DNA of 64,000 nt from Alphaproteobacteria bacterium (GCA_030148665.1 JASBSZ010000029.1:171043-235042); one strand, 5' to 3'; counted from the first letter of the stretch, positions 20,038-27,586 are shown. The notes: generated from the letters alone by a model not told the origin. Numbers and translations are program-made.

Positions 20038-20652
20038 TTATTCATCTTGATACAAGATATTGTGGACGGGCCTGAACGAACGCCTATGATGTGGGGTCAC
20101 ACCAAGGGTATTCAGGGCTGCAAGATGTTCGCGCGTGCCATAGCCGGCATTTCTTTCCCAGCCATAGCCGGGAAATTCCCGTGCCAGATCGGCCATGATC
20201 CGGTCACGCGTCACCTTGGCCATGACCGAGGCTGCCGCGATGCTCAGCACCTTGTCGTCCCCCTTGACGACGGTGCGGGCGGGGCAGGGCAGATCCTCGG
20301 GCTGGCGGTTGCCGTCGATCAGCGCCAGGGCCGGGGATTCGGGCAGATCTTCAATGGCCCGGCGCATGGCAAGAAGGGATGCCCGCAGGATGTTGATGTC
20401 ATCGATCTCGCCAACCGAGGCAAGGCCGATGCCCACATGACACTGGCCAGAGATGATGTCGAACAGTTCCGCGCGACGACGTGCGGTCAGTTTCTTGGAA
20501 TCGCGCAGCCCAGGCGGGATGTTGTCGGGCGCGAGAATGACGGCCGCGGCAACGACCGGCCCGCACAAGGGGCCCCGGCCGGCCTCGTCAATCCCGGCAA
20601 CCGGCGAAAGACCCTGGGCGATGGCATCGGATTCTAGCTGGAAATCGGGCAT
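20038..20652 (-). CDS. rnhB: ribonuclease HII
   Basis: A 204-residue endonuclease removing ribonucleotides and RNA primers from DNA. The DEAGRGP block (IDEAGRGPLCGPVVAAAVIL, residues 20-39) carries the first catalytic Asp/Glu; DSKKLTARRR and the later SIAAASVMAKVTRDRIM and YGTREHL complete the family signature. The frame extends upstream to 20865, but only the ATG at 20652 gives a normal N-terminus. It lies immediately upstream of ccrM, a common alphaproteobacterial arrangement. Confidence 0.94.
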   Translation of the reverse strand: MPDFQLESDAIAQGLSPVAGIDEAGRGPLCGPVVAAAVILAPDNIPPGLRDSKKLTARRRAELFDIISGQCHVGIGLASVGEIDDINILRASLLAMRRAIEDLPESPALALIDGNRQPEDLPCPARTVVKGDDKVLSIAAASVMAKVTRDRIMADLAREFPGYGWERNAGYGTREHLAALNTLGVTPHHRRSFRPVHNILYQDE

Positions 20653-20748
20653 GGGGCATCCGCCATGTTCGTCTTTGCGGGACAGAATGGCAAAACATGC
20701 AGCCCTGCGAAAGACCAAAACGCATGACGGGGAAGGATGGGGGACGGA

Positions 20749-20768
20749 CGGGGCGAAAGATCGCCCCG
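20749..20768 (-). terminator. possible terminator after the 125-aa secreted protein gene
   Basis: CGGGGCGA, loop AAGA and TCGCCCCG form an 8-bp hairpin about 110 bases after the minus-strand stop at 20878. There is no U-tract, so its role is uncertain. Confidence 0.3.
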
Positions 20769-20877
20769 CCCAGGTGACATGGGCATCAGGGATGTCGGGA
20801 CAGACATGAGGGAACCTGGTTACACAACATCTCCCTGCCCGTGCACCATTCCGTGCAAGGGTCAAGCCCGGGATGGG

Positions 20878-21255
20878 TCAACGCCAGACGACGACGCGCT
20901 TGTACCAGGGGCCGACATCGCGATGCCATCCCAGACGCCGCATGCAGTTGGGGCGATAAAAGGAAACCCACCCGGCATATCGAGGCGACCATCGTTGCGC
21001 CAGACACTGCCGAGGCTTGCCGCGATATACACGCACGACCTGGCGCCGCGGTTGAATGACGACACGGCGGGTGACGACCACCCTTTCGCGGGCATTCGCC
21101 CGATTGACACTGTCGACCAGGATTCCCAGCGCCACCGCTCCGACCAGGAAGCGGGCCAGCTGGTCGTTCGGACCGGCCTTGGCCGGGGAGGCGCCGACAA
21201 GGCCAGCGGATGCGATGGCTGCGGCCGTGACCATTGCAATCAGTTTCGTTTTCAT
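20878..21255 (-). CDS. secreted basic protein of unknown function, 125 aa
   Basis: A 125-residue protein with a clear signal peptide (MKTKLIAMVTAAAIASAGLV, cleavage near SPAKA). The mature part has a hydrophobic helix (LARFLVGAVALGILVDSV), then a strongly basic segment (RRVVIQPRRQVVRVYRGKPR) and two cysteines in a Trp/Arg-rich C-terminus. I do not recognise a family; small secreted proteins of this look are common in Rhodobacterales. Start chosen at 21255 for the AAGGATG upstream and the signal peptide. It diverges from the 98-residue secreted protein, with a long palindrome between. Confidence 0.7.
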   Translation of the reverse strand: MKTKLIAMVTAAAIASAGLVGASPAKAGPNDQLARFLVGAVALGILVDSVNRANARERVVVTRRVVIQPRRQVVRVYRGKPRQCLAQRWSPRYAGWVSFYRPNCMRRLGWHRDVGPWYKRVVVWR

Positions 21256-21424
21256 GGTGATCATCCTTGCTGTTGTCTGCGGCATACCTGCCGAAGCGTT
21301 GGTCAATCCGTTATTGCGTTTCTCGCGTCGGGGCGGGTGATCCGGCCCGTCTGCCAGGGGCGGCCAGTACATTGGCGGCCGCCTGTGGAAAAACCCTGGC
21401 GGCAGGGGGCAAGGATAGGCAATA

Positions 21425-21457
21425 TCGGGGCGCTGTTATCCGATAACATCGCCCCGA
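21425..21457. promoter_or_regulatory. 33-bp near-perfect palindrome in a divergent promoter region
   Basis: TCGGGGCGCTGTTATC, a central C and GATAACATCGCCCCGA form 16-bp arms with a single mismatch. It sits in the 285-base gap between two divergently transcribed genes for small secreted proteins, 83 bases before the plus-strand start. No U-tract follows. An operator for a dimeric regulator, or a structured 5' leader, are both possible. Confidence 0.5.
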
Positions 21458-21540
21458 AGGCGCGGTTTTCGCAGATGTTATTGTATATCCTGCCTTGTAC
21501 GCCTTATGTTCGGGGCACGTCATCCAGAGGTGCACCAACC

Positions 21541-21837
21541 ATGAAAACGATCCTCACTTCGCTTGTGATCTCGCTGGCCCTGGGGCTGGCTGCCGCACCC
21601 GCAAGTGCCGCGTGCTATGCCGACTACAAGGCCCGGAAAAGCGCGCCGTTCCAGCTGCATTACGGGGTGATCAAGCTGCCTGCAAATATCTGCAACCAGC
21701 CAAGGAAGATCAGCAGGAACATCCAGAAGCGGATTTCTGTTGGCGGTTGGCGCCTTCTTAATGTTATGTCTGTGTTCGGGCCGGAAGGGTTGCAACAGAG
21801 ACGGGCAAGTGCGGGACGATTCTTCCTCAAATATTAG
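21541..21837 (+). CDS. small secreted protein, 98 aa
   Basis: A 98-residue protein with a signal peptide (MKTILTSLVISLALGLAAAP then ASA). The mature 75 residues contain two cysteines (ACYADY and NICNQ) that could form a disulfide, then GGWRLLNVMSVFGPEGLQQR and RFFLKY. I know no function for this family. The start is set by the signal peptide and an AGAGG about nine bases upstream. Its 3' end overlaps the putative start of the next gene by 29 bases, so the two are likely coupled. Confidence 0.7.
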   Translation: MKTILTSLVISLALGLAAAPASAACYADYKARKSAPFQLHYGVIKLPANICNQPRKISRNIQKRISVGGWRLLNVMSVFGPEGLQQRRASAGRFFLKY

Positions 21838-22519
21838 GAAACGCCTTTTCGGAAAGGGCAATGCAACGCTGACTTTCGGGATTGCCGCCATTGTCGGCAT
21901 CCTGGCCATCGGCGCGGCTGTCCTGTTCTACAACCTGCCTGATGCCAACGCGTTCAATGACAGGGTGGAAAGGATCTTTGTCGAGAACGACAATCTGACA
22001 TCGAACGCCGAAATCAAGCTGCTGGAAATCCTGGCCCAGTCTGGGACTGCGTTTTCCGATGTGTTGTCGTCGTATCGTTTCGTGATTTTCGTTCTGCTGG
22101 TCTTTTCGACCGCGATCCTGATCGCCGCGCTGGTCTTTCTGGTCAACATTGCGGCCATGAATCGCCGCATGTCCGAAATCGAGCGCGCGGGGATCCAGAT
22201 CAACAGCCTGATCATCAGTCGTGACGAACGCGTGGTCTATCTGAACAACATGGAGTTCACCCTGACCGAAGCCGCCTTCGAGGCCCTTGCGGTGCTGGCC
22301 GAGGCAAGGATGGATGACGAGGTTGTCAGCGGGGTCGATCTGGAGGCGCTGATTACGGGCAAGGACCGTTCCGAGTGCGACGAGGCCGCAGGCGCGACAC
22401 GGATCAAGCGGTTGCGCGACACTCTGGGCAATCAGATCGTTTACGAGTTGCTGATCAGGACAATCACCCGCAAGGGGTATATGCTGGCCATCGACAAGGA
22501 TGTCATCAAGATGATCTGA
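21809..22519 (+). CDS. membrane protein with C-terminal OmpR-like winged helix
   Basis: A 236-residue protein with two predicted membrane helices (about residues 18-40 and 85-113) separated by a periplasmic loop rich in acidic and Asn residues. The C-terminal 90 residues read like an OmpR/PhoB effector domain: MEFTLTEAAFEALAVLAEAR, then RIKRLRDTLGN and LLIRTITRKGYMLAID, matching the recognition helix and wing. If so, it is a membrane-bound transcription factor with the DNA-binding part at the C-terminus, the reverse of ToxR/CadC. The start is uncertain: GTG at 21809 is chosen; ATG at 21761 and TTG at 21740 are in frame. Confidence 0.68.
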   Translation: MRDDSSSNIRKRLFGKGNATLTFGIAAIVGILAIGAAVLFYNLPDANAFNDRVERIFVENDNLTSNAEIKLLEILAQSGTAFSDVLSSYRFVIFVLLVFSTAILIAALVFLVNIAAMNRRMSEIERAGIQINSLIISRDERVVYLNNMEFTLTEAAFEALAVLAEARMDDEVVSGVDLEALITGKDRSECDEAAGATRIKRLRDTLGNQIVYELLIRTITRKGYMLAIDKDVIKMI

Positions 22520-22524
22520 GGCCC

Positions 22525-23337
22525 ATGCCCATACCCGATTATGCAGAACAGGCCTTGCGCAGACATGCTGCGGCCATTGCCCGTGCCATGGCGCAAGATG
22601 GCGACGATGGCGACCTGCACATCGAGATGCTCAAGTCAGGCCGGACATCAACGGTGCTGAAGGTCGATCATGGCGCTCGCTCGGCCATTGCCAAGGTCTT
22701 TGGCCCGGATCGCATGGCCTGGGACGCCTATGTCCGCGAACGCGGTGCGCTGGACTGGTTGCCCGCCGACATGGTGCCCGGCCTGTTGCTGGTGGCCGAA
22801 GCGCAGCGATTGCTGCTCATGTCATTCATTGATGGCGATTGTCTGGATGTGGCGCTGAATGGTGATACCCTCATCCGACATGCCGAGTTTCTGGGGCAAT
22901 GGTTCGGTCGGTTGTCGGATATCTCGCCAACCCGCCCTGCGGCGGGCAACTGGCATGACTATGTCATGAATTATGACGAGGGCTTCGACCGGCAGGCATT
23001 GGGGGAATACGCCCCGATACTGCGCGCCAGAGCAGTCGGGACCCTGACACTGGCCCATAACGACAATGCAATGGACAATTTCATCCTGGGCCGCGACCGG
23101 CGTCTTTACGGCGTTGATTTTTCCCAATGCCGGATGAAGCCGCTGGGTTGGGATCTGATCACTGCGGCGCAGGCGCTTTTCCGGCGATTCCCGGGTGATC
23201 TGCCCTTGATCGCCGGCTCTTTGGTGCGGGGATACGCGTTGGGTTCCCGCAAGGACCTGCCGGGCCCCGATTTTGCCGAGGTCGTTACCCTTCTGGTTCT
23301 TGCGGGACCGGCACCTGCCGACCAGGGGGCTGGCTGA
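22525..23337 (+). CDS. APH-fold phosphotransferase-like protein
   Basis: A 270-residue kinase-like protein. The N-lobe has SGRTSTVLKVDHGARSAIAK with a putative ATP-binding Lys; the catalytic loop appears as LTLAHNDNAMDNFIL, where the usual HxD is HND, and the metal-binding Asp lies in RLYGVDFSQC. It resembles aminoglycoside-phosphotransferase/lipopolysaccharide kinase-type proteins. It starts 5 bases after the stop of the membrane winged-helix gene, suggesting an operon. The substrate is unknown. Confidence 0.68.
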   Translation: MPIPDYAEQALRRHAAAIARAMAQDGDDGDLHIEMLKSGRTSTVLKVDHGARSAIAKVFGPDRMAWDAYVRERGALDWLPADMVPGLLLVAEAQRLLLMSFIDGDCLDVALNGDTLIRHAEFLGQWFGRLSDISPTRPAAGNWHDYVMNYDEGFDRQALGEYAPILRARAVGTLTLAHNDNAMDNFILGRDRRLYGVDFSQCRMKPLGWDLITAAQALFRRFPGDLPLIAGSLVRGYALGSRKDLPGPDFAEVVTLLVLAGPAPADQGAG

Positions 23338-23449
23338 AGGCACTCGTGAAATGCCACGATAATGCCATCTGATTTCCCGATCCTGCCCGATTTTTCCCAA
23401 CTTTGTCGCATATGGCTGGTGGGCAACGGATCAGTCTGGGGTTCTGGAA

Positions 23450-24439
23450 ATGTCACGGGAAAAACTTACCATCGCACTTTCTGACGGCCAGGTGGATGGC
23501 GCGCAGCACTCGGCGGATGTGAATGATTCCCAGGATGTGACCTTTACCGATGGTGGCGCTCTGCACGACGTTACCGTCAGCGGCTTTGGCGACCAGCCGT
23601 CCCATGATCCTGCGGCGGGGCCGGGGGGAGATGACAATTTCGGGCTGGACCTTTCCCAGTTCGACGACGATTTCACGCTTCATGTCGAAGGATTGGACAG
23701 CGGCGACAGCGTCAAGGTGGACAATGCCCTTTCCTGGAACCGGCACGGGGACGGGTATCGGATCAAGTATATCGGCGCCGATGGTCAGCAGCATGACATG
23801 AAGATCGAGCTGCATTCGCATCACGGCAGTGATGATCCCGATGTGCAGATCACCTGTTTCGCTGCGGGTACGCTTGTAGAAACGCCGGATGGTGCGATCA
23901 GGGTCGAGGATCTGTCGGTCGGCGACCTGGTGACCTGCGGGGACGGGGTCGCACGGCCCGTTAGATGGCGCTCGCGGCGTCTGCTTTCGGCAGAAGACCT
24001 GCAACGCCACCCCGAGTTCCGCCCGGTGCGCATCCGCCGTGGTGCGTTCGGCGTGGATCTGCCGTATTCCGATCTGGTGGTATCACCTCAGCATCGCATC
24101 CTGATCGGTGACTGGCGGGCCGAGATGCTGTTCGGCACTGACAAGGTGCTGGTGCCGGCGATCCATCTGATCAACGATCATGACGTCATTCGCGATCACG
24201 ACCTCAAGGAGGTCGAGTATCATCATTTCATGTTCGACAGACACCAGATCGTGATCTCAAATGGTCTGGAAAGCGAAAGTTTCCTTCCCGGCGAAACGGC
24301 ACTGGCCGGGGTGGAAGACGGGGCCAGAGAGGAACTGTTCAGGCTGTTCCCGGACCTGGCCCGCAACCCTGCCTCGTATGGGCGGGCCTGTTGCCCCATC
24401 CTGAAGGCACATGAGGCGATGGCCTTGCTCGGGGCCTGA
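23450..24439 (+). CDS. Hint-domain protein
   Basis: A 329-residue protein. Residues 1-130 are acidic and rich in Asp, Gly and His, without a signal peptide. From about residue 138 a Hint (hedgehog/intein) domain begins with Cys in ITCFAAGTLVETPDGAIRV, then VEDLSVGDLVTCGDG and VVSPQHRILI, the conserved block B-like TxxH/SPQH region, and HHFMFDRHQIVISNG at the end. The C-terminal His-Asn needed for intein splicing is not evident, so N-S shift autocleavage without splicing is the most that could be expected. Such proteins are abundant in Rhodobacteraceae. Confidence 0.78.
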   Translation: MSREKLTIALSDGQVDGAQHSADVNDSQDVTFTDGGALHDVTVSGFGDQPSHDPAAGPGGDDNFGLDLSQFDDDFTLHVEGLDSGDSVKVDNALSWNRHGDGYRIKYIGADGQQHDMKIELHSHHGSDDPDVQITCFAAGTLVETPDGAIRVEDLSVGDLVTCGDGVARPVRWRSRRLLSAEDLQRHPEFRPVRIRRGAFGVDLPYSDLVVSPQHRILIGDWRAEMLFGTDKVLVPAIHLINDHDVIRDHDLKEVEYHHFMFDRHQIVISNGLESESFLPGETALAGVEDGAREELFRLFPDLARNPASYGRACCPILKAHEAMALLGA

Positions 24440-24441
24440 GC

Positions 24442-24474
24442 CCGCCGGACACCTGCAACCGCCGGACACCTGCA
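24442..24474 (+). repeat. 17-bp tandem duplication
   Basis: CCGCCGGACACCTGCA occurs at 24442 and again at 24459, one base apart. It lies directly after the Hint gene stop and 21 bases before the 3' end of the tRNA-Arg gene. Confidence 0.6.
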
Positions 24475-24495
24475 CCGGAATGGTCCGTGTGAGAC

Positions 24496-24572
24496 TGGCG
24501 ACCCCGAGAGGATTCGAACCTCTGACCTACCGCTTAGGAGGCGGTCGCTCTATCCTGCTGAGCTACGGGGCC
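24496..24572 (-). tRNA. tRNA-Arg (anticodon CCT)
   Basis: A 77-base gene read on the minus strand. The acceptor stem GGCCCCG pairs with CGGGGTC, the D-arm GCTC/GAGC, the anticodon stem ACCGC/GCGGT around loop CTCCTAA, and the T-arm AGAGG/CCTCT with TTCGAAT. The loop gives anticodon CCT, which reads AGG. CCA is encoded at the 3' end. Confidence 0.95.
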
Positions 24573-24625
24573 TTGACGGGCCTTTTTGCCGCTTTTGTGC
24601 CGGTGTTCAAGGGCCAAGGGGGGAT

Positions 24626-26074
24626 TTACAGCGAATCCTGGGGTCTGAGGCTCATCCTGAAATGGCTGTAGTGGGATTCCTCGCGCTTGGAAAACCATTC
24701 CAGCTTGTCATGCAGTTGAACGACCGAGCCGATGATGATGACTGCCGGCCCGCGGATCCCGGCCTCGCGGGCCTTTTCCTCGATGGACGAGATAGTGCCG
24801 ACGATGACCTTCTGGTTTTCGCGGGTGCCATTGTCCACGATGGCCACCGGGGTTTCGGGGCTCAGCCCCTTTTCGACGATCTCCCGGGCAAGGTGGCCAA
24901 GGTTGGACAATCCCATGTAGACCGCGACCGTCTGTTGCGGGCGCACCAGCATGTCCCAATCCAGCCCGAGGACGCCATCCTTGCCGTGGGCCGTCACGAA
25001 TACGCAGCTCTGGGCGTGATCGCGATGGGTCAGCGGAATGCCTGAATACGAGGCACAGCCTGCGGCAGCGGTCACGCCCGGAACCACCTGAAACGGGATG
25101 TCATGGGCGGCCAGTTTCTCGATTTCCTCGCCGCCGCGGCCAAAGATGAACGGATCGCCCCCCTTCAGACGCAGCACCCGCTTGCCCTTGAGTGCAAGAT
25201 CGACCAGCAGCTGGCTGATGTCTTCCTGTTCCATGGTATGTTGCCGGGGCAGCTTGCCCACATAGATGCGTTCGGCGTCGCGCCGCATCAGGGCAAGGAT
25301 GTCGTCCCCGACCAGACGGTCATAGACGACCACGTCGGCCCGTTGCATCAGACGCAGGGCACGGAATGTAAGCAGATCCGGGTCGCCGGGGCCTGCGCCG
25401 ACCAGATAGACCTCACCCAGCCGTTCGCCGGGGTCGCCGGACGCGATCGCCTCAAGCTCGGCCTTCAGCTGCCGCTCGGCCGCCTTGGCCGAACCAGCCA
25501 GGAACAGGTCGCCGACCGGCCCCTCGATCGCGGTTTCCCAAAATCGCCGGCGATCGACCGTCTTGCGGATGGTCTCACTGACCTGGTCACGAAAGCGACC
25601 GACGAATTCGGCCAGCCGGCCATAGGCGGGGGGCAGGAGGCTTTCGATCCGGGCGCGCAGGATGCGGGCGATCACCGGAGCGGCCCCACCCGAGGATATG
25701 GCCACGACAAGGGGGGCACGGTCCACCACCGACGGGGTGATGAAATCGCAATATTCGGCCACATCGGCGACGTTCGAAAGCACACCATGCGTTTTGGCCG
25801 CTGCATGCAGCCGGGCGTCACGTTCGGGGTCTTCCGAGGCACCATAGGCAATGGTCGCACCCGCGAGATCGCCCTCGGTCACGGGGCGCCTGACATGGGT
25901 CAGGTTCTTGTCCTTTTCCAGGGGGTGGAATTCGTCGCTCAGCCGGTCGTCATAGACCTCGACCCGGGCGCCGGCGGCAAGCGCGCGCTCGGCCCGGCGG
26001 GCGGCGACCGTTCCGCCGCCGTCGATGACGACCCGCTTGCCGCGGATGTCGAGGAAGATGGGAAGATAGTCCAT
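24626..26074 (-). CDS. cysG: siroheme synthase (CysG, trifunctional)
   Basis: A 482-residue fusion enzyme making siroheme from uroporphyrinogen III. The N-terminal CysG(B) part (1-210) is the NAD-dependent dehydrogenase/ferrochelatase with VVIDGGGTVAARRAERAL; the C-terminal part (about 215-470) is the SAM-dependent uroporphyrinogen methyltransferase with VYLVGAGPGDPDLLTFRAL and LKGGDPFIFGRGGEE. Siroheme is the cofactor of DsrAB encoded nearby, so this gene probably serves sulfur oxidation. It is the last gene of a minus-strand unit that starts with the TauD-like dioxygenase beside dsrA. Confidence 0.95.
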   Translation of the reverse strand: MDYLPIFLDIRGKRVVIDGGGTVAARRAERALAAGARVEVYDDRLSDEFHPLEKDKNLTHVRRPVTEGDLAGATIAYGASEDPERDARLHAAAKTHGVLSNVADVAEYCDFITPSVVDRAPLVVAISSGGAAPVIARILRARIESLLPPAYGRLAEFVGRFRDQVSETIRKTVDRRRFWETAIEGPVGDLFLAGSAKAAERQLKAELEAIASGDPGERLGEVYLVGAGPGDPDLLTFRALRLMQRADVVVYDRLVGDDILALMRRDAERIYVGKLPRQHTMEQEDISQLLVDLALKGKRVLRLKGGDPFIFGRGGEEIEKLAAHDIPFQVVPGVTAAAGCASYSGIPLTHRDHAQSCVFVTAHGKDGVLGLDWDMLVRPQQTVAVYMGLSNLGHLAREIVEKGLSPETPVAIVDNGTRENQKVIVGTISSIEEKAREAGIRGPAVIIIGSVVQLHDKLEWFSKREESHYSHFRMSLRPQDSL

Positions 26075-26087
26075 GGTGCTCAGGCCT

Positions 26088-26345
26088 CTAGTTGTTGTCG
26101 GGCGACTTTTCGGCGGCCCAGTCGTTCAGCGCCTGACCCAGCGTTGCCGCGCTGTCGGGGTCGATGTCCACGATGGTCAGGCGTCGCCCTTCGCGCCATA
26201 TCATGCGCAGCATGTTCAGCCCGTTGTGGTAATCGACATTCTGCAGGCGCACGCGCCGCCCAAAGGGCAGGATGTGTTCGGAAAGTTCGGTGACGGTCTC
26301 GGCCGCGATGTCGTCACCGGTGTCATTCTCGTCCATGTCAGTCAT
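26088..26345 (-). CDS. small conserved-looking protein, 85 aa
   Basis: An 85-residue acidic protein with no signal peptide or membrane segment. Its core (LPFGRRVRLQNVDYHNGLNM then LRMIWREGRRLTIVDIDP) looks like a compact beta fold, followed by a helix SAATLGQALNDWAAE. I do not recognise a function. Its start overlaps the stop of the 65-residue gene by eight bases, and cysG begins 13 bases after it, so it sits inside the cysG operon beside the dsr cluster. ATG at 26336 is an alternative start. Confidence 0.7.
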   Translation of the reverse strand: MTDMDENDTGDDIAAETVTELSEHILPFGRRVRLQNVDYHNGLNMLRMIWREGRRLTIVDIDPDSAATLGQALNDWAAEKSPDNN

Positions 26346-26535
26346 AGCGTAACCCGCGTGTAAAGGCGGCCTCAAGCCGCCATTCCCATTTCCGTGGTGT
26401 ATCCCTGTAATCCGGCTTGAGGTCGAACTCCAGAAACATCTGGCCCGATTCGCCCGCATGGGCGACCAGTTTTTCCAGTTCGTCAAAGCTGGTGACTTCG
26501 GGATGTGCGATGATCAGATCGCTGAGTTTGGCCAT
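26338..26535 (-). CDS. small protein of unknown function, 65 aa
   Basis: A 65-residue protein (MAKLSDLIIAHPEVTSFDEL at the start) with a Phe/Trp-rich C-terminal half (FLEFDLKPDYRDTPRKWEWR). It has no cysteines and no membrane segment. It lies 4 bases after the TauD-like gene and overlaps the following 85-residue ORF, so translation of all three is probably coupled. Unknown function; position suggests a role linked to siroheme supply or sulfur oxidation, by inference only. Confidence 0.65.
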   Translation of the reverse strand: MAKLSDLIIAHPEVTSFDELEKLVAHAGESGQMFLEFDLKPDYRDTPRKWEWRLEAAFTRGLRYD

Positions 26536-26539
26536 TTTT

Positions 26540-27463
26540 CTAGCTTCCCTTCACTCGGTTATGGAATCTGACACGGAACAGCAGGCGATCGCTCGGTCGT
26601 TCGGCGTCGCGATCGAATCCTGTCCTGTTGTGCAGGACATTGTTGCACAGGACGCCTTGCCCGGCCTGCATGCGCACGGTCAGCATCAGGGGGTCGTCGT
26701 CATTCAGTATTTCGCTCAGCGCCGCAACCGCGGCGCGCGTATCGGGCGTGTCGCGCCAATGGATCGAACGGCTGCGTGCGGTATAACGCATCACCAGATT
26801 TCCGTCCGGGTCGATGGAAAAGACCGGCCCGACGCTGACGGGGCGCAGGCTGCCGTCGGGTTCGCGGTTTTCGGGTATCGTCATGGCCTGCGGGTGCATC
26901 AGCGCGGCGATATGTGCGGGGTTGCGGTCGCGCAGGCGGATATAGGCGATTTCGGGGTCCATCAGCTGGTTGATGCCCCCATCCCTGGCGGGGCGCACAC
27001 AATGCAGCACCATGGCCCGGATCTGTTCGTCGCGGCTGTTGTAGTAGCCATCGGTATGCCAGTTGATCGGACGCCGCGTATAGGGAATGTAGCCGCGCTG
27101 CCTTTCGGCATTGCTGACCTGCAGCGCGACTATGCCCAGATCGCCGGCGGAACGGTGTCGCTCGGCGATTCGCAGCCCCATTGTGTCGGCAAAAGATCTG
27201 AGTTGCGCCCTGACGATGTCGGAATCGGTTTCGGGCGGTTCTGTCCGATAGATGGCCAGATTCGTTTTTCGGCATGTTTCGGCCAGTTTCCGCTGTTCGG
27301 ATTCGGTGGGCCTCGCCAGGTTTTTCAGCGACACGGGATCGGCCCGTAAAAACCTAGAATAATTGTCGAGTTTTTCGTCCCGCCATTCCGCATAAGCCCG
27401 GTCATTTTCTGGCAGGAACGGGTTATCTGCATGATTCATCGACGTTTTTTCAGTGACCTGCAT
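26540..27463 (-). CDS. TauD/TfdA-family Fe(II)/2-oxoglutarate-type dioxygenase
   Basis: A 307-residue protein of the TauD/TfdA/CsiD group. The iron-binding HxD is in INWHTDGYYN, the distal His in CNNVLHNRTGF, and the cosubstrate Arg in LLFRVRFHN. The start at 27463 has AGGAG about ten bases upstream. TauD itself releases sulfite from taurine, but substrate cannot be read from sequence and this protein is diverged. It is the first gene of a minus-strand unit with two small ORFs and cysG, divergent from dsrA across 282 bases, so it likely shares regulation with the dsr cluster. Confidence 0.8.
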   Translation of the reverse strand: MQVTEKTSMNHADNPFLPENDRAYAEWRDEKLDNYSRFLRADPVSLKNLARPTESEQRKLAETCRKTNLAIYRTEPPETDSDIVRAQLRSFADTMGLRIAERHRSAGDLGIVALQVSNAERQRGYIPYTRRPINWHTDGYYNSRDEQIRAMVLHCVRPARDGGINQLMDPEIAYIRLRDRNPAHIAALMHPQAMTIPENREPDGSLRPVSVGPVFSIDPDGNLVMRYTARSRSIHWRDTPDTRAAVAALSEILNDDDPLMLTVRMQAGQGVLCNNVLHNRTGFDRDAERPSDRLLFRVRFHNRVKGS

Positions 27464-27536
27464 CTTGCCCGTCTCCTGTTGTGCCGGCCTCTTGCAAGGG
27501 GGCGCGGGGGGTGTGCTGGCGGCAGATTTCCGAGGG

Positions 27537-27558
27537 GAAAAAACCGTGCACGTTTTTC
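27537..27558. promoter_or_regulatory. palindrome CGTGCACG with A/T arms in the tauD-dsrA gap
   Basis: GAAAAAACCGTGCACG followed by TTTTTC is an inverted repeat with one bulged base. It lies immediately upstream of the putative dsr -35 and between the divergent units. It could be an activator site, or a terminator-like hairpin reading toward dsrA. No known box matches with certainty. Confidence 0.35.
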
Positions 27559-27586
27559 TTTACATTCGCATATACTAATATATAAA
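27559..27586 (+). promoter_or_regulatory. putative dsr promoter with ArsR-type operator in the spacer
   Basis: TTTACA (27559-27564), a 16-base spacer and TATAAA (27581-27586) fit a sigma-70 promoter reading toward dsrA. Positions 27564-27579 read ATTC-GCATATAC-TAAT, on the other strand ATTA-N8-GAAT, one base from the ATTC-N8-GAAT consensus I recall for SqrR. The same ATTA-N8-GAAT form occurs over the dsrE2-tusA promoter at 41792. A second TATAAT at 27624-27629 lacks a good -35. Confidence 0.55.

Noticed and set aside
20737..21540. N-terminal extension of the 98-aa secreted protein (frame open from 20737)
   Set aside because: It would run opposite the 125-aa gene and has no signal peptide at its start; the ATG at 21541 has both signal peptide and ribosome site.
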